Notes: generated by a model not told the origin, from the sequence alone. Counted from the stretch's first letter, positions 1 to 7,725 are shown. The stretch: 10,674 bases of DNA from JBEKTY01 sp049515555 (GCA_049515555.1 JBEKTY010000224.1:1-10674); one strand, 5' to 3'. Numbers and translations: made by a program.

Positions 1-44
1 ACGTTCTCCTGGCTCTCATGGGGATGACCTCCTGTACGTGGTTC

Positions 45-63
45 AGCGGTATCCAATACCGCT
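45..63. repeat. Small perfect hairpin
   Basis: AGCGGTAT (45-52) and ATACCGCT (56-63) form an 8-bp perfect stem with a CCA loop. A short T tract (TTTT, about 74-77) follows some ten bases later. That is too far for a standard intrinsic terminator, so a role in ending transcription from a gene left of the window is only possible. Confidence 0.35.
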
Positions 64-141
64 AATGTAACCACTTTTGAGGCATCCCCTCTTTCCTATC
101 TATAGCCAACTTCGGGGTGCCGGTCCGCGAGCGCCTGGTAT

Positions 142-194
142 CCCAGGGTGCGCTTGCGCGGCCCTGGGCTGCGGGGTTGAACCGCTTCGCGGTT
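142..194 (+). repeat. 53-bp REP-like double-hairpin element, copy 1
   Basis: Two adjacent hairpins lie here. The first (142-168) has arms CCCAGGG and CCCTGGG around a GCGC-type inner stem. The second (180-194) is AACCGC-TTC-GCGGTT. The same 53-bp layout recurs at 6138-6190 in this orientation and at 5706-5758 inverted, the latter two flanking a truncated RAYT-type transposase. This copy stands alone, as expected for a dispersed REP sequence moved by a transposase acting in trans. Confidence 0.75.
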
Positions 195-892
195 GGGTGC
201 GTGACAGGTGCTGAAATCCGACCAGGTTGCGAGTTAATCTCGTAGCATTACCGAGCGCCCTCCGGGGCTTGCCCCCAACGGCGCGCTCGCTCCTCACTAC
301 AACGCCGCAACAAACGCGCCTGTTCTCATCCGGCGTGGGCCCGGCCCCCCGGGCCGGGGCGACGCCGGGTGAGAAGGGGGGGGCCGCGGGCGCCGGGGAG
401 CGGGGAATCCGCGTTACGCCCGCCGGATCAGCGCGGATGAACGCAACAAGGAGAAGCCCGGGTACTGGCCTTATCAGACATCGAGCATTTCTCCTTATGA
501 TCATTCCCCCTGGATTCATCCGTGGCCGCCCGCCCGGCCCCGCCTTCCTCGGTATTTGGGGGCGGTCGCCTCACCGATCGCGATTCCGGCGAGAAATCGC
601 TTGAAAAAAATCGCGGCCCGTGCTATGACGGTCCGCAGGGGACGAATCCAGACACCGTGTTACAGGGATGCTTGGCAAAAGTTACAAAGTTCAACGACCC
701 CAAGGCAAGCAAGCTAATGTGGACGCTTTCAGGATTCGCAATTATCGTAACCCTGGCTTCGCCTGGCGCTAATGACGCTTAACACGGGCTGCTTCAACTT
801 GCTAATGTTATAGCCAATTACTTACACCTTTCGTCGCAAGTCTCTTATTCTCAGCGAATTAGCCTGCTTTCCGAATTCTCATGAGGCCACTT

Positions 893-1300
893 ATGCCGGT
901 CGGCACTGATCCTGCGAAGAAGCAAAGTCGTTCGCTACGGATTGCGACTTTCACGATCCTATGTCTAGTGATCTTTGGTGCGGTCGTCTACTGGTGGGCC
1001 TTCCTAATGAGGGAAAATCACTATTGGACGGAAACCGTTAAGCTTTGGGACGGCAGGAGTATCACAATCCGGCTGCACAGTTCCAGCATAGCTTACCACG
1101 GTGCTGTGGGCGATTCCTGCCCGTTTTGGTGGGGCGGGGGTGGTCCGTGGGAAGACGTGCAATTCACGATTGACGGTAAATACTACCGATGGGGAGGGCC
1201 TTACATTCCAATAGCAATCCAACAGGACCGTGACCATTCCGTCTACATCGTGGTCTTTGACCGTGAAAGCAAGAAGGCCGGCGACCACCATGAAACCTGA
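893..1300 (+). CDS. Small membrane-anchored protein of unknown function (possibly the 5' part of a frameshifted gene)
   Basis: The product would be 135 residues. I chose ATG 893 over the in-frame ATG 881 because GAGG (883-886) lies six bases before it, whereas 881 has no Shine-Dalgarno sequence. The N-terminus is positively charged (Lys9, Lys10, Arg13, Arg16) and is followed by one hydrophobic segment at about residues 17-38. This predicts a single anchor with about 95 residues outside the cytoplasm. That domain is rich in Trp, Gly and Tyr, with a strand-like pattern (TETVKLWDGRSITI near its start, YIVVFDRES near its end). I do not recognise the family. Composition is AT-richer than the rest of the window, which fits an orphan or transferred gene. 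The 3' end overlaps the next frame by 11 bases, in the +1 frame, so the two may be one broken gene. Confidence 0.55.
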   Translation: MPVGTDPAKKQSRSLRIATFTILCLVIFGAVVYWWAFLMRENHYWTETVKLWDGRSITIRLHSSSIAYHGAVGDSCPFWWGGGGPWEDVQFTIDGKYYRWGGPYIPIAIQQDRDHSVYIVVFDRESKKAGDHHET

Positions 1301-1472
1301 CAACCCAAAGAACTTCACACTCTTCTATCGGATTTATCGAAGCAATGCTCGTAATTCCTGGGACGAAATTAGTCCGAAACAGTTTCCTCGGCATCTCGCA
1401 GTTCTGAATACTCAGAAGACCTGGCAAGGTTTGCAGGGTAGCCTTGATTACTTCCTGACAAGTGAGAAATGA
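1290..1472 (+). CDS. 60-residue hypothetical protein, or the frameshifted C-terminal part of the preceding gene
   Basis: From ATG 1290 this gives 60 residues. The frame is open upstream to at least 1230, inside the preceding gene. There is no convincing ribosome-binding site; the only purine-rich stretch upstream (AAGAAGG, about 1271-1277) is distant. The peptide is soluble and aromatic-rich. Segments such as FTLFYRIYRSN, NSWDEISPKQFP and LAVLN look like the conserved end of a folded domain rather than a free-standing peptide. I therefore favour a single ancestral gene (893-1472) of about 190 residues carrying a one-base insertion between about 1230 and 1300. The alternative is a separate gene translated by termination-reinitiation across the 11-base overlap. 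No classical slippery heptamer is visible at the junction. Confidence 0.45.
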   Translation: MKPDNPKNFTLFYRIYRSNARNSWDEISPKQFPRHLAVLNTQKTWQGLQGSLDYFLTSEK

Positions 1473-1812
1473 CCGCCAAGGTGGAAGGAAATGGCGGGTG
1501 GTCGGTCGCCGTTTCTCTTTGGACAATTCTCTTTCAAACTGGCGGCGGCTGCAATCTGCTGACGATCGGTCCGCCTGGCTCGGGAAAGCGGTGCGTCGGG
1601 CGGAGTGCTTTGCGGGCCGGGCTTTTTCGGCGCGCGGGGACTGGAAATGGGGAAGTTTGCAGCAGCGTGCCCGTCACATCGCTCTGCCCAATAAGTAGGC
1701 AGTACATGATCCTGGTGTAACATTATTGTCGCTTCTCCATGATCTAGCAAACGCAATAAGCCATTGTCGTGCAAGTTGTTACGCATATTGTCATCGGCCG
1801 TGTGGCCGGTAA
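1473..1812. other. Gap upstream of the ammonium transporter promoter
   Basis: No supported gene. Two overlapping frames (1462-1698 and 1469-1720) begin at or just before the end of the preceding small gene. They lack ribosome-binding sites and recognisable motifs. Composition falls from GC-rich (1530-1680) to AT-rich (1690-1795), as often seen upstream of a regulated promoter. I see no clear activator dyad; a loose TGC-N10-GCA pair (1770-1785) has the wrong spacing for an NtrC site. Confidence 0.5.
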
Positions 1813-1828
1813 CGGCACGAGAAGTGCT
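1813..1828 (+). promoter_or_regulatory. Sigma-54 (RpoN) -24/-12 promoter candidate for amt
   Basis: CGGCACG-AGAA-GTGCT matches the consensus TGGCACG-N4-TTGCW at 10 of 12 fixed positions. It keeps the essential GG (1814-1815) and GC (1826-1827) ten bases apart. A start about 12 bases after the GC would give a leader of roughly 80 bases before ATG 1922. Ammonium transporter and P-II operons are classic sigma-54/NtrC targets in other bacteria, so the position makes sense. GG-N10-GC alone is common in GC-rich DNA; the extended match is what raises this above noise. Confidence 0.5.
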
Positions 1829-1921
1829 CAACCCGTCAGGATTCGCGCCGTCTGGGACAGGAGTGTCGCGCCAAGCGGCACCGCGAGTTAGGGGCCCCTT
1901 TTCGAGGAGACGACCGATCTT

Positions 1922-3208
<1,287 letters not shown>

Positions 3209-3353
3209 AGGGCCCGCGAAAGAATAACTCTACAATTGTCCAACGGGTGGCACGTCCCTGAGCGGAGCGAAGGGCGTGGTTCGTGGGCCGTCCACGCCCT
3301 TCGTTCCCCAGGGCGTGCCACCCAATTGTCAAACTTGTTCTTTCGCGGGCCCT
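3209..3353. repeat. 145-bp inverted-repeat element between amt and glnK
   Basis: The outer arms are a perfect 16-bp inverted repeat, AGGGCCCGCGAAAGAA (3209-3224) against its complement at 3338-3353. They begin directly after the amt stop codon. Inside are a second pair (GGGTGGCACG 3245-3254, CGTGCCACCC 3314-3323) and a third (AAGGGCGTGG 3270-3279, CCACGCCCTT 3292-3301). The inner unit belongs to the same dispersed repeat as 9095-9128. It has the shape of a MITE. In RNA it would be one long stem and could weaken read-through from amt into glnK, or protect the upstream message. There is no T tract, so it is not a standard terminator. Confidence 0.85.
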
Positions 3354-3464
3354 AAGCCGGCCCGCTAGACAAGACATCTACCCTGCATTAAGCTGAAGGC
3401 GCGTATTGCACTGCCCCAGACGGGTCCGCTCGGGCGGCGTGGCCCCCGTTCCAGGAGTCATCCG

Positions 3465-3803
3465 ATGAAGAAGGTGGAAGCAATCATCCGGCATTTCAAG
3501 CTCGACGACGTCAAGCAGGCGCTTACCGAGCGGGGCATCGCGGGCATGACCGTCTCGGAGGTCCGCGGCTTCGGCCGCCAGAAAGGCCATACCGAAATGT
3601 ACCGCGGCACCGAGTACACCGTGGACTTCGTCCCCAAGATCAAGATCGAGGTGGTCGTTCCCGACGCCAAACTGCGGACCGTCTTGGACACTATCATGCA
3701 GGTGGCCCAGACGGGCCAGGTGGGCGACGGCAAGATGTTCGTCACCGAGCTGGCCGACGTGGTGCGGATCCGCACCGGCGAATCGGGCGAAGCCGCAATC
3801 TAG
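3465..3803 (+). CDS. glnK: Nitrogen regulatory protein P-II (GlnK type)
   Basis: A 112-residue P-II protein, a cytosolic trimer that reads 2-oxoglutarate and the ATP/ADP ratio and plugs or frees the ammonium transporter. The numbering coincides with E. coli GlnB/GlnK. Gln39 binds 2-oxoglutarate. The T-loop carries Tyr46 and Tyr51 (in RGTEYTVDF); Tyr51 is the usual uridylylation site. Lys58 follows. The B-loop TGQVGDGK spans 83-90, and Arg101 and Arg103 are the C-terminal nucleotide contacts. ATG 3465 is supported by AGGAG (3453-3457), seven bases upstream. I name it glnK because it follows amt; sequence alone does not cleanly separate GlnK from GlnB. No separate GG-N10-GC promoter of quality is seen in front of it, so it may depend on the amt promoter. 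It converges on the isomerase-like gene. Confidence 0.96.
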   Translation: MKKVEAIIRHFKLDDVKQALTERGIAGMTVSEVRGFGRQKGHTEMYRGTEYTVDFVPKIKIEVVVPDAKLRTVLDTIMQVAQTGQVGDGKMFVTELADVVRIRTGESGEAAI

Positions 3804-3808
3804 CCGGC

Positions 3809-3916
<108 letters not shown>

Positions 3917-3920
3917 ACCA

Positions 3921-5480
3921 CTAGCTGGCCTCGTCGATCAGCCGGAACTTCAGTCGGGCGCACAATTCGGCGACGTGTTCCCTGAGGTCGCCGTAGAAGG
4001 TCACGCGATGCCAGCCCATGCTCCAGTGCTCGGTCAGCTTCTCGATGTCGCCCTTGACCAGGGCTTCGAGCTTGGTGCGGCAGGCCATGTCGCTGGGGTT
4101 GTTGCCCGCCGTCTTGGCCTGAAACAAGATCACCTGCTTCAGCGTCGGATTGATCTCCATGCTTGTGACCAGGTAGCCTGCGGGCAACAGGGATTGGACG
4201 GAAGCCCCTTTGCGGTCTTCGGAATGGGTGCGGATGCGGAAGGGGTTGGCCGGGCCGTGGGGTCCGAAGGGCCGCGTCGTGGCCACGCAATGCGCGTAGA
4301 TGATCTGGTTCTTCGAGGTGTCGATCACCGGATCTGAGATATAGCCCGGCCGGCCCACCAGTGCCCCCATGGTTGTCATGGTCAGGGCCGACATCTGGTC
4401 GCCCTCGCAGCCGCCGATCAGCCCGTCGTTGTTGAACTGGCTGAAACCCAGACAGGGATAAGCCTTCAGGTGGCCGCCGTAGAATCCGCCCAGGCAGTTG
4501 ACGCTGATGCCGCGGGCGCCGTGCTTGTCGATCAGGTTCTTCATGCCCACGTACATGGCGGCCGATCGTTCGATCTCGTCGCGGCCGGGCTCGACGACCT
4601 TTTCGGCGGTGTGGATCCAGCGGTCGGCGAACTCCCGCGCGGTATCGCGGTCGGCGGCCGCATAGGCGCCTGCCAGCTCTTCGAAGGCGATGGGAACCAG
4701 TTTCACGCCTACCGTTGCTTCCGCCGCTTTGCTGAAGGCTTGGCCGCCCCAGCCGCCGCCCACGACGAGGATCTTCGTCCGGCGCAATTGTCGCAGCGCT
4801 TCGTCGAAGCGGGGCGCGGGGATCGGGTCGTCCTTGCACGTCCAATCGGTCGTCGAAGGCGTGTTCTTGTGCCGTGTCGCCCGGAAAGCGGCGGCCACTT
4901 CGGCGGCACTCTGGCCCTGCTGGAGAAGGCCGAAGTTCCGGGCCGAGGCCACGATGTCCTGATCGTTCGACGAGCTGACCCAGTCGATGGGCTTGCCCGA
5001 CTGCATGATCCGCGACTGTTGCAGGAGGAACAGGCCGGACCCGCCGAACAGGTTGTCTACCAGGAGCGTCGGCTTGCCGGTCGTGCACAGTTTGAAGATG
5101 TCGTTCCCCCAGCCCAGGCCTTGCACGCAAACGAGATAACCGTCCACGGCATTGCCTGCCTTGAGCACATCCTCGAGCTGCTTCGCGTTATCCACGACCC
5201 TGGCCGGCAGGAGCTCGAGGCCCGGGCAGCCCTGGGTCAGCGCTTCCAGGACTTGCTTGCGGCGGGCATCGAAGTCGTAGCCGATGTTCGGCCAGATCGG
5301 CTTGTCGTTGGACGTTTCGCAGAAGACGACCCGAATCTTCGGGTTGCCGCCGCCTTGCCCTTCCGCCCCGAGCAGAGGCGACCCCAACAGGGTGCCGCCG
5401 GCGACGCAACCCGCGCAGCAAGCACAGCCGGAGAGGAACCGCCGCCGCGAGCAGACCGTTGTTTGACCCGACCGGTACAT
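3921..5480 (-). CDS. Tat-exported L-fucose/L-arabinose isomerase-like protein
   Basis: The product is 519 residues. The start is ATG at 5480: AAGGAG lies about seven bases upstream, and the in-frame ATG at 5588 would fall inside the promoter. A twin-arginine signal is clear (SRRRFLSG, residues 11-18). It is followed by a cysteine cluster (Cys19, 21, 22, 25) and a short hydrophobic stretch ending near Ala39, so export as a folded protein is expected. The rest resembles the sugar-isomerase fold. The pattern CEGDQMSALTM (358-368), then SDPVID and YAHCV (His397), recalls the metal-binding acidic/His region of fucose and arabinose isomerases. Glu359, Asp361 and His397 are candidate metal ligands. 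Substrate and activity are unknown, and the family assignment is by eye. A glycine-rich VVGGGWGG (about 239-246) lies mid-protein. The TAG stop abuts the branched repeat. Confidence 0.7.
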   Translation of the reverse strand: MYRSGQTTVCSRRRFLSGCACCAGCVAGGTLLGSPLLGAEGQGGGNPKIRVVFCETSNDKPIWPNIGYDFDARRKQVLEALTQGCPGLELLPARVVDNAKQLEDVLKAGNAVDGYLVCVQGLGWGNDIFKLCTTGKPTLLVDNLFGGSGLFLLQQSRIMQSGKPIDWVSSSNDQDIVASARNFGLLQQGQSAAEVAAAFRATRHKNTPSTTDWTCKDDPIPAPRFDEALRQLRRTKILVVGGGWGGQAFSKAAEATVGVKLVPIAFEELAGAYAAADRDTAREFADRWIHTAEKVVEPGRDEIERSAAMYVGMKNLIDKHGARGISVNCLGGFYGGHLKAYPCLGFSQFNNDGLIGGCEGDQMSALTMTTMGALVGRPGYISDPVIDTSKNQIIYAHCVATTRPFGPHGPANPFRIRTHSEDRKGASVQSLLPAGYLVTSMEINPTLKQVILFQAKTAGNNPSDMACRTKLEALVKGDIEKLTEHWSMGWHRVTFYGDLREHVAELCARLKFRLIDEAS

Positions 5481-5559
5481 GAGATGCTCCTTTGCGTTGC
5501 TTTCCTGGGATGAATAGCCACCGCCGGCGTACGTGGGCGCACTTCCGGCGACCGCCGCC

Positions 5560-5588
5560 ATCCTAGCACCACGGCTTGCGGGGGTCAA
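5560..5588 (-). promoter_or_regulatory. Sigma-70-type promoter for the isomerase-like gene
   Basis: On the minus strand, TTGACC (5588-5583) and TAGGAT (5565-5560) are separated by exactly 17 bases. The -35 matches TTGACA at five of six positions and the -10 matches TATAAT at four of six. Transcription would begin near 5553, giving a leader of about 70 bases before ATG 5480. Confidence 0.6.
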
Positions 5589-5705
5589 CTATTTCCGATC
5601 GCCCCGCCGCGTAGCGACAAGACTGACCATCTCCTTGTCCTGGCTGCTGGTCTGGTGCTCAGTCAGCCAGCCAGTCGTTCTGAAGGTCCGGAAACGTTAT
5701 CGACT
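5589..5705. other. Short non-coding gap without recognised content
   Basis: This lies between the promoter of the isomerase-like gene and the truncated transposase. It contains a loose CTGGCTG/CAGCCAG pair (about 5640-5673). I searched it on both strands for the missing C-terminal half of the transposase and saw no trace. Confidence 0.4.
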
Positions 5706-5758
5706 TACGCCGGAGGCGTTCAACTCCAAAGCCCAGGGTCGCGCCAGCGCACCCTGGG
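5706..5758 (-). repeat. 53-bp REP-like double-hairpin element, copy 2 (inverted)
   Basis: Same length and layout as 142-194 and 6138-6190, in the opposite orientation. The large hairpin is 5732-5758 (CCCAGGG/CCCTGGG). The small hairpin reads AACGCC-TCC-GGCGT on the minus strand where the other copies have AACCGC-TTC-GCGGTT. Both arms changed together, so pairing is kept, which points to selection on the hairpin. The element is fused to the broken end of the transposase gene. Confidence 0.8.
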
Positions 5759-6079
5759 GCCTCTGATGGAGAACGCCCCGTAACCGCGCTGCCAGTGAAA
5801 TTCGGCCAACCGAGGTTCCTGAGTCTTTACCCACACCGACGAATCGCGCTTCAGGTCGCGCAAAAGACTGCGCAGCTCTATCCCGGTGCCGAACCGGCAA
5901 AGAACGTGTATGTGGTCTTCAACGCCGCCCGCCCGAAGCGACGGACAATCCATGTTCTTACAGATTCCCACCAGATATGCGTGGACGCGCTGGCGGAATG
6001 CCGGGTCTTGCAGGAACGGCTGGCGGTGCTTCGTCGAAAAGACGAGATGCAGGTAAATCTGCACCAAGGATTGGGACAC
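5720..6079 (-). pseudogene. Truncated REP-associated tyrosine transposase (RAYT, IS200-like Y1 family)
   Basis: GTG start at 6079, with GGGGAG about five bases upstream. Residues 1-105 look like an IS200/REP-associated Y1 transposase: LHLVFSTKHRQPFL near the start, GGVEDHIHVLCRFG carrying the HUH metal-binding pair His56 and His58, then LRDLKRDSS and FHWQRGYGAFSI. Such proteins are normally about 150 residues and carry the DNA-cleaving tyrosine after this point. Here similarity stops near position 5763. The frame then runs through the 53-bp REP-like element, adding about 14 meaningless residues before a stop. The catalytic tyrosine is therefore missing, so the product should be inactive for strand cleavage. 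Flanking REP copies in inverted orientation are the classical RAYT arrangement. The family call is firm; loss of function is inferred. Confidence 0.82.
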
Positions 6080-6097
6080 GCCGGCTCCCCTGTCGTT

Positions 6098-6114
6098 GCA
6101 CCCCTACAGGGTGC
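6098..6114. repeat. Small hairpin upstream of the transposase start
   Basis: GCACCC (6098-6103) and GGGTGC (6109-6114) form a 6-bp stem with a CTACA loop. It lies between the transposase start and REP-like copy 3 and could be part of the RAYT element end or a structure limiting transposase translation. Confidence 0.5.
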
Positions 6115-6137
6115 GGAATCGGAACATCGCTTGGCCA

Positions 6138-6190
6138 CCCAGGGTGCGCTAGCGCGACCCTGGGCTTTGGAATGCAACCGCTTCGCGGTT
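6138..6190 (+). repeat. 53-bp REP-like double-hairpin element, copy 3
   Basis: The large hairpin is 6138-6164 (CCCAGGG...CCCTGGG, inner GCGC-TA-GCGC). The small hairpin is 6176-6190 (AACCGC-TTC-GCGGTT), identical to that in copy 1. It lies inverted relative to copy 2 across the transposase remnant, so copies 2 and 3 bracket it. Confidence 0.8.
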
Positions 6191-6261
6191 GACGCATATA
6201 CACCGCCAGCTTCCGAAGTTCACGGCCACCCCCTCTCTCCATCCTTTTTGTGTTACGGGCG

Positions 6262-7536
6262 TCACGCCTTTTCCGCCTCTTCGCCGGCCAGCTCGGGGGC
6301 CTGCAACAGTCTGGGCGTCACCTCGACCGGGGGCAGGGCCTCGACGTCGGCGTCGCTGCCGGCGGCGCCCAACTCCTTGAACTTGCGGGCCGTCACCAGC
6401 ACCCGGGATTCCAGCGAGGCCACAGCCCGGTTGTAGGCCTCGGTGGCCCCTGACAGGCCCTTGCCGAGCTTGGCCAGGTGTTCGCCCATGCTGGCCAGCC
6501 GGCGGTAGAGCTCGCGGCCCAGGTCGCTGATCTCTTGGGCGTTCTGGGCCAGCCGCTCCTGCCGCCAGCCGTAGGCCACCGCCCGCAGCAGGGCAATCAG
6601 CGTGGTGGGGGTGGCAATGATCACGTTCTGCCCCACGCCCGTCTCGATCAGGGCCGGGTCCTGCTCCAAGGCGGCGCTGAAAAACACCTCGCCGGGCAGG
6701 AAGAGCACGACGAACTCGGGGGCCGGATCGAACTGCTCGAAATAGGACTTGCGGCCCAAGGCGGCGATGTGCTCGCGGACCTGCCGGGCGTGGGCCTGCA
6801 GCCGGCCGGTGCGGGTCTCTTCGTCCTTGGCCTCCACGGCATCCAGATAGGCCGACAAGGGGGCCTTGGCGTCGACCACGATGGTCTTGTTGCCCGGCAG
6901 GCGCACCAGCAGGTCGGGCCGCAGCCGGCCGCCTTCGGCGTCGGCACTCTGCTGCTCATAGAAATCGCAGTGGTCGAGCATGCCGGCCATTTCGACCACC
7001 CGCTTGAGTTGCATCTCGCCCCAGCGGCCGCGGACATGGGGCGCCCGCAGGGCTTTCACCAGGTTCGAGGTCTCAGACTGGAGTTGCTTCTGCGTCTCCA
7101 GGAGCGATTTGACCTGCTCGGTCAGGCCGCTGTAGGCCCCGGCCCGGGCCTTCTCCAGATCGTTGATCTTCGAGTCTACTTTCTCCAGCGATTCCTTGAC
7201 CGGCTTGACCAGCTCCTGGATGGCCTGCTGGCGGCGCTCCAGGTCGCCCTTGGCCGATTCCTGGAACTTCTCCAGGGTGGCCTTCGCCAGGTCCAGGAAC
7301 GACTGATTGTTGCTCCGCAGGGCATCCGAGGCCAGGGCCTTGAAGGCGTCGGCCAGCCGCTGCTGGGCCTCGTGCAGCAGGGCCAGTTTTTCCTCGGCCT
7401 GCCGCCGCTCGTGGTCGAGCATGGCGGCCTGCCGGGCCAGGTCTGCCTTCAGGCTCGCCCGCATCGCCAGCCAGACGGCCGCGCCACCGAGGGCCAACCC
7501 GACGAGTAGAAACACGATTTGCGCCATCTGATCCAT
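6262..7536 (-). CDS. rmuC: DNA recombination protein RmuC homologue
   Basis: The product is 424 residues, in the usual RmuC range. An N-terminal hydrophobic segment (about 5-25) anchors it. A long coiled coil rich in Gln, Glu, Leu and Lys follows (about 28-165). The conserved RmuC domain covers about 160-390, with GRWGE at 170-174, RPDLLV at 206-211 and VDAK at 221-224. The last two fit a PD-(D/E)XK nuclease-like core with Asp222 and Lys224. Other family landmarks are FLPGE (279-283) and the ATPTTLIALLRAVAYGW stretch (308-324). In E. coli, rmuC limits inversions at short inverted repeats, notable beside so many palindromes here, though this is only an association. ATG 7536 has GGGAG about nine bases upstream; ATG 7527 is a possible alternative. 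A MITE-like repeat lies in its leader. The tail after 390 is acidic and poorly conserved. Confidence 0.95.
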   Translation of the reverse strand: MDQMAQIVFLLVGLALGGAAVWLAMRASLKADLARQAAMLDHERRQAEEKLALLHEAQQRLADAFKALASDALRSNNQSFLDLAKATLEKFQESAKGDLERRQQAIQELVKPVKESLEKVDSKINDLEKARAGAYSGLTEQVKSLLETQKQLQSETSNLVKALRAPHVRGRWGEMQLKRVVEMAGMLDHCDFYEQQSADAEGGRLRPDLLVRLPGNKTIVVDAKAPLSAYLDAVEAKDEETRTGRLQAHARQVREHIAALGRKSYFEQFDPAPEFVVLFLPGEVFFSAALEQDPALIETGVGQNVIIATPTTLIALLRAVAYGWRQERLAQNAQEISDLGRELYRRLASMGEHLAKLGKGLSGATEAYNRAVASLESRVLVTARKFKELGAAGSDADVEALPPVEVTPRLLQAPELAGEEAEKA

Positions 7537-7555
7537 TGGTGAGCGGCTCCCTTAG

Positions 7556-7667
7556 CCGGAATTATTCACCGAGGCTCGTAGTGACCCGATTTATCGGGTC
7601 TGGAGAGCGTGACCAGGTCAAGGACCGCATGAATGCGGTCACTACGAACGATTGGTGAATAATCCGG
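7556..7667. repeat. 112-bp MITE-like palindromic element upstream of rmuC
   Basis: The ends are inverted: CCGGAATTATTCACC (7556-7570) against GGTGAATAATCCGG (7654-7667), with one extra base on the left. A second inverted pair is CGTAGTGACC (7577-7586) and GGTCACTACG (7638-7647). Inside are two more hairpins: GACCCGAT-TT-ATCGGGTC (7583-7600) and ACCGCAT-GA-ATGCGGT (7624-7639). There is no open reading frame. The layout is that of a non-autonomous mobile palindrome. It sits 20 bases upstream of the rmuC start, so it would form part of the rmuC leader if the promoter lies beyond it. Confidence 0.8.
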
Positions 7668-7683
7668 GTTGAACTACCACTCC

Positions 7684-7711
7684 AGTCTAGCGGCTGCGGG
7701 GCGGTTCACAA
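7684..7711 (-). promoter_or_regulatory. Possible sigma-70-type promoter for rmuC
   Basis: On the minus strand, TTGTGA (7711-7706) and TAGACT (7689-7684) lie 16 bases apart. Both boxes are mediocre matches. If real, transcription would start near 7677 and run through the whole MITE-like element before reaching rmuC. Confidence 0.3.
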
Positions 7712-7725
7712 GCGGGGCGCCGAAT

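Larger units (their letters stand above)
1..892. other. Long stretch without a supported gene
   Basis: I see no gene I can defend here. The possible frames (about 100-519 minus, 227-604 plus, 522-782 plus) have proline-, arginine- and glycine-rich translations with no recognisable motif, and the first two cross the REP-like element. The part at 330-400 is extremely GC-rich, with a run of eight G at 376-383. From about 600 onward the DNA becomes AT-richer and stays so up to the small genes that follow. The heptamer GCTAATG occurs four times, at 61, 713, 768 and 801. The stretch could be decayed coding DNA or plain intergenic sequence. Confidence 0.5.

Noticed and set aside
100..782. Frames at 100-519 (-), 227-604 (+) and 522-782 (+)
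   Set aside because: Pro/Arg/Gly-rich or featureless translations, partly reading the REP-like element, with no ribosome-binding site or family resemblance.
768..820. Possible integron attC site (GCTTAAC core at 776-782)
   Set aside because: No matching GTTRRRY partner at the right distance and no attC-like inner stems; the region is too short and no integrase is in view.
1770..1785. Possible NtrC binding dyad upstream of amt
   Set aside because: TGC-N10-GCA has the wrong spacing (N11 expected), poor inner symmetry, and lies too near the promoter.
3354..3464. Separate sigma-54 promoter for glnK
   Set aside because: Candidate GG and GC pairs have spacing of 8, 11 or 13, not 10, so none fits.
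6478..7509. 343-codon plus-strand frame opposite rmuC
   Set aside because: Mirror of the rmuC coiled-coil codons (Leu-, Gln- and Gly-rich). No motif, and rmuC landmarks are clear on the other strand.
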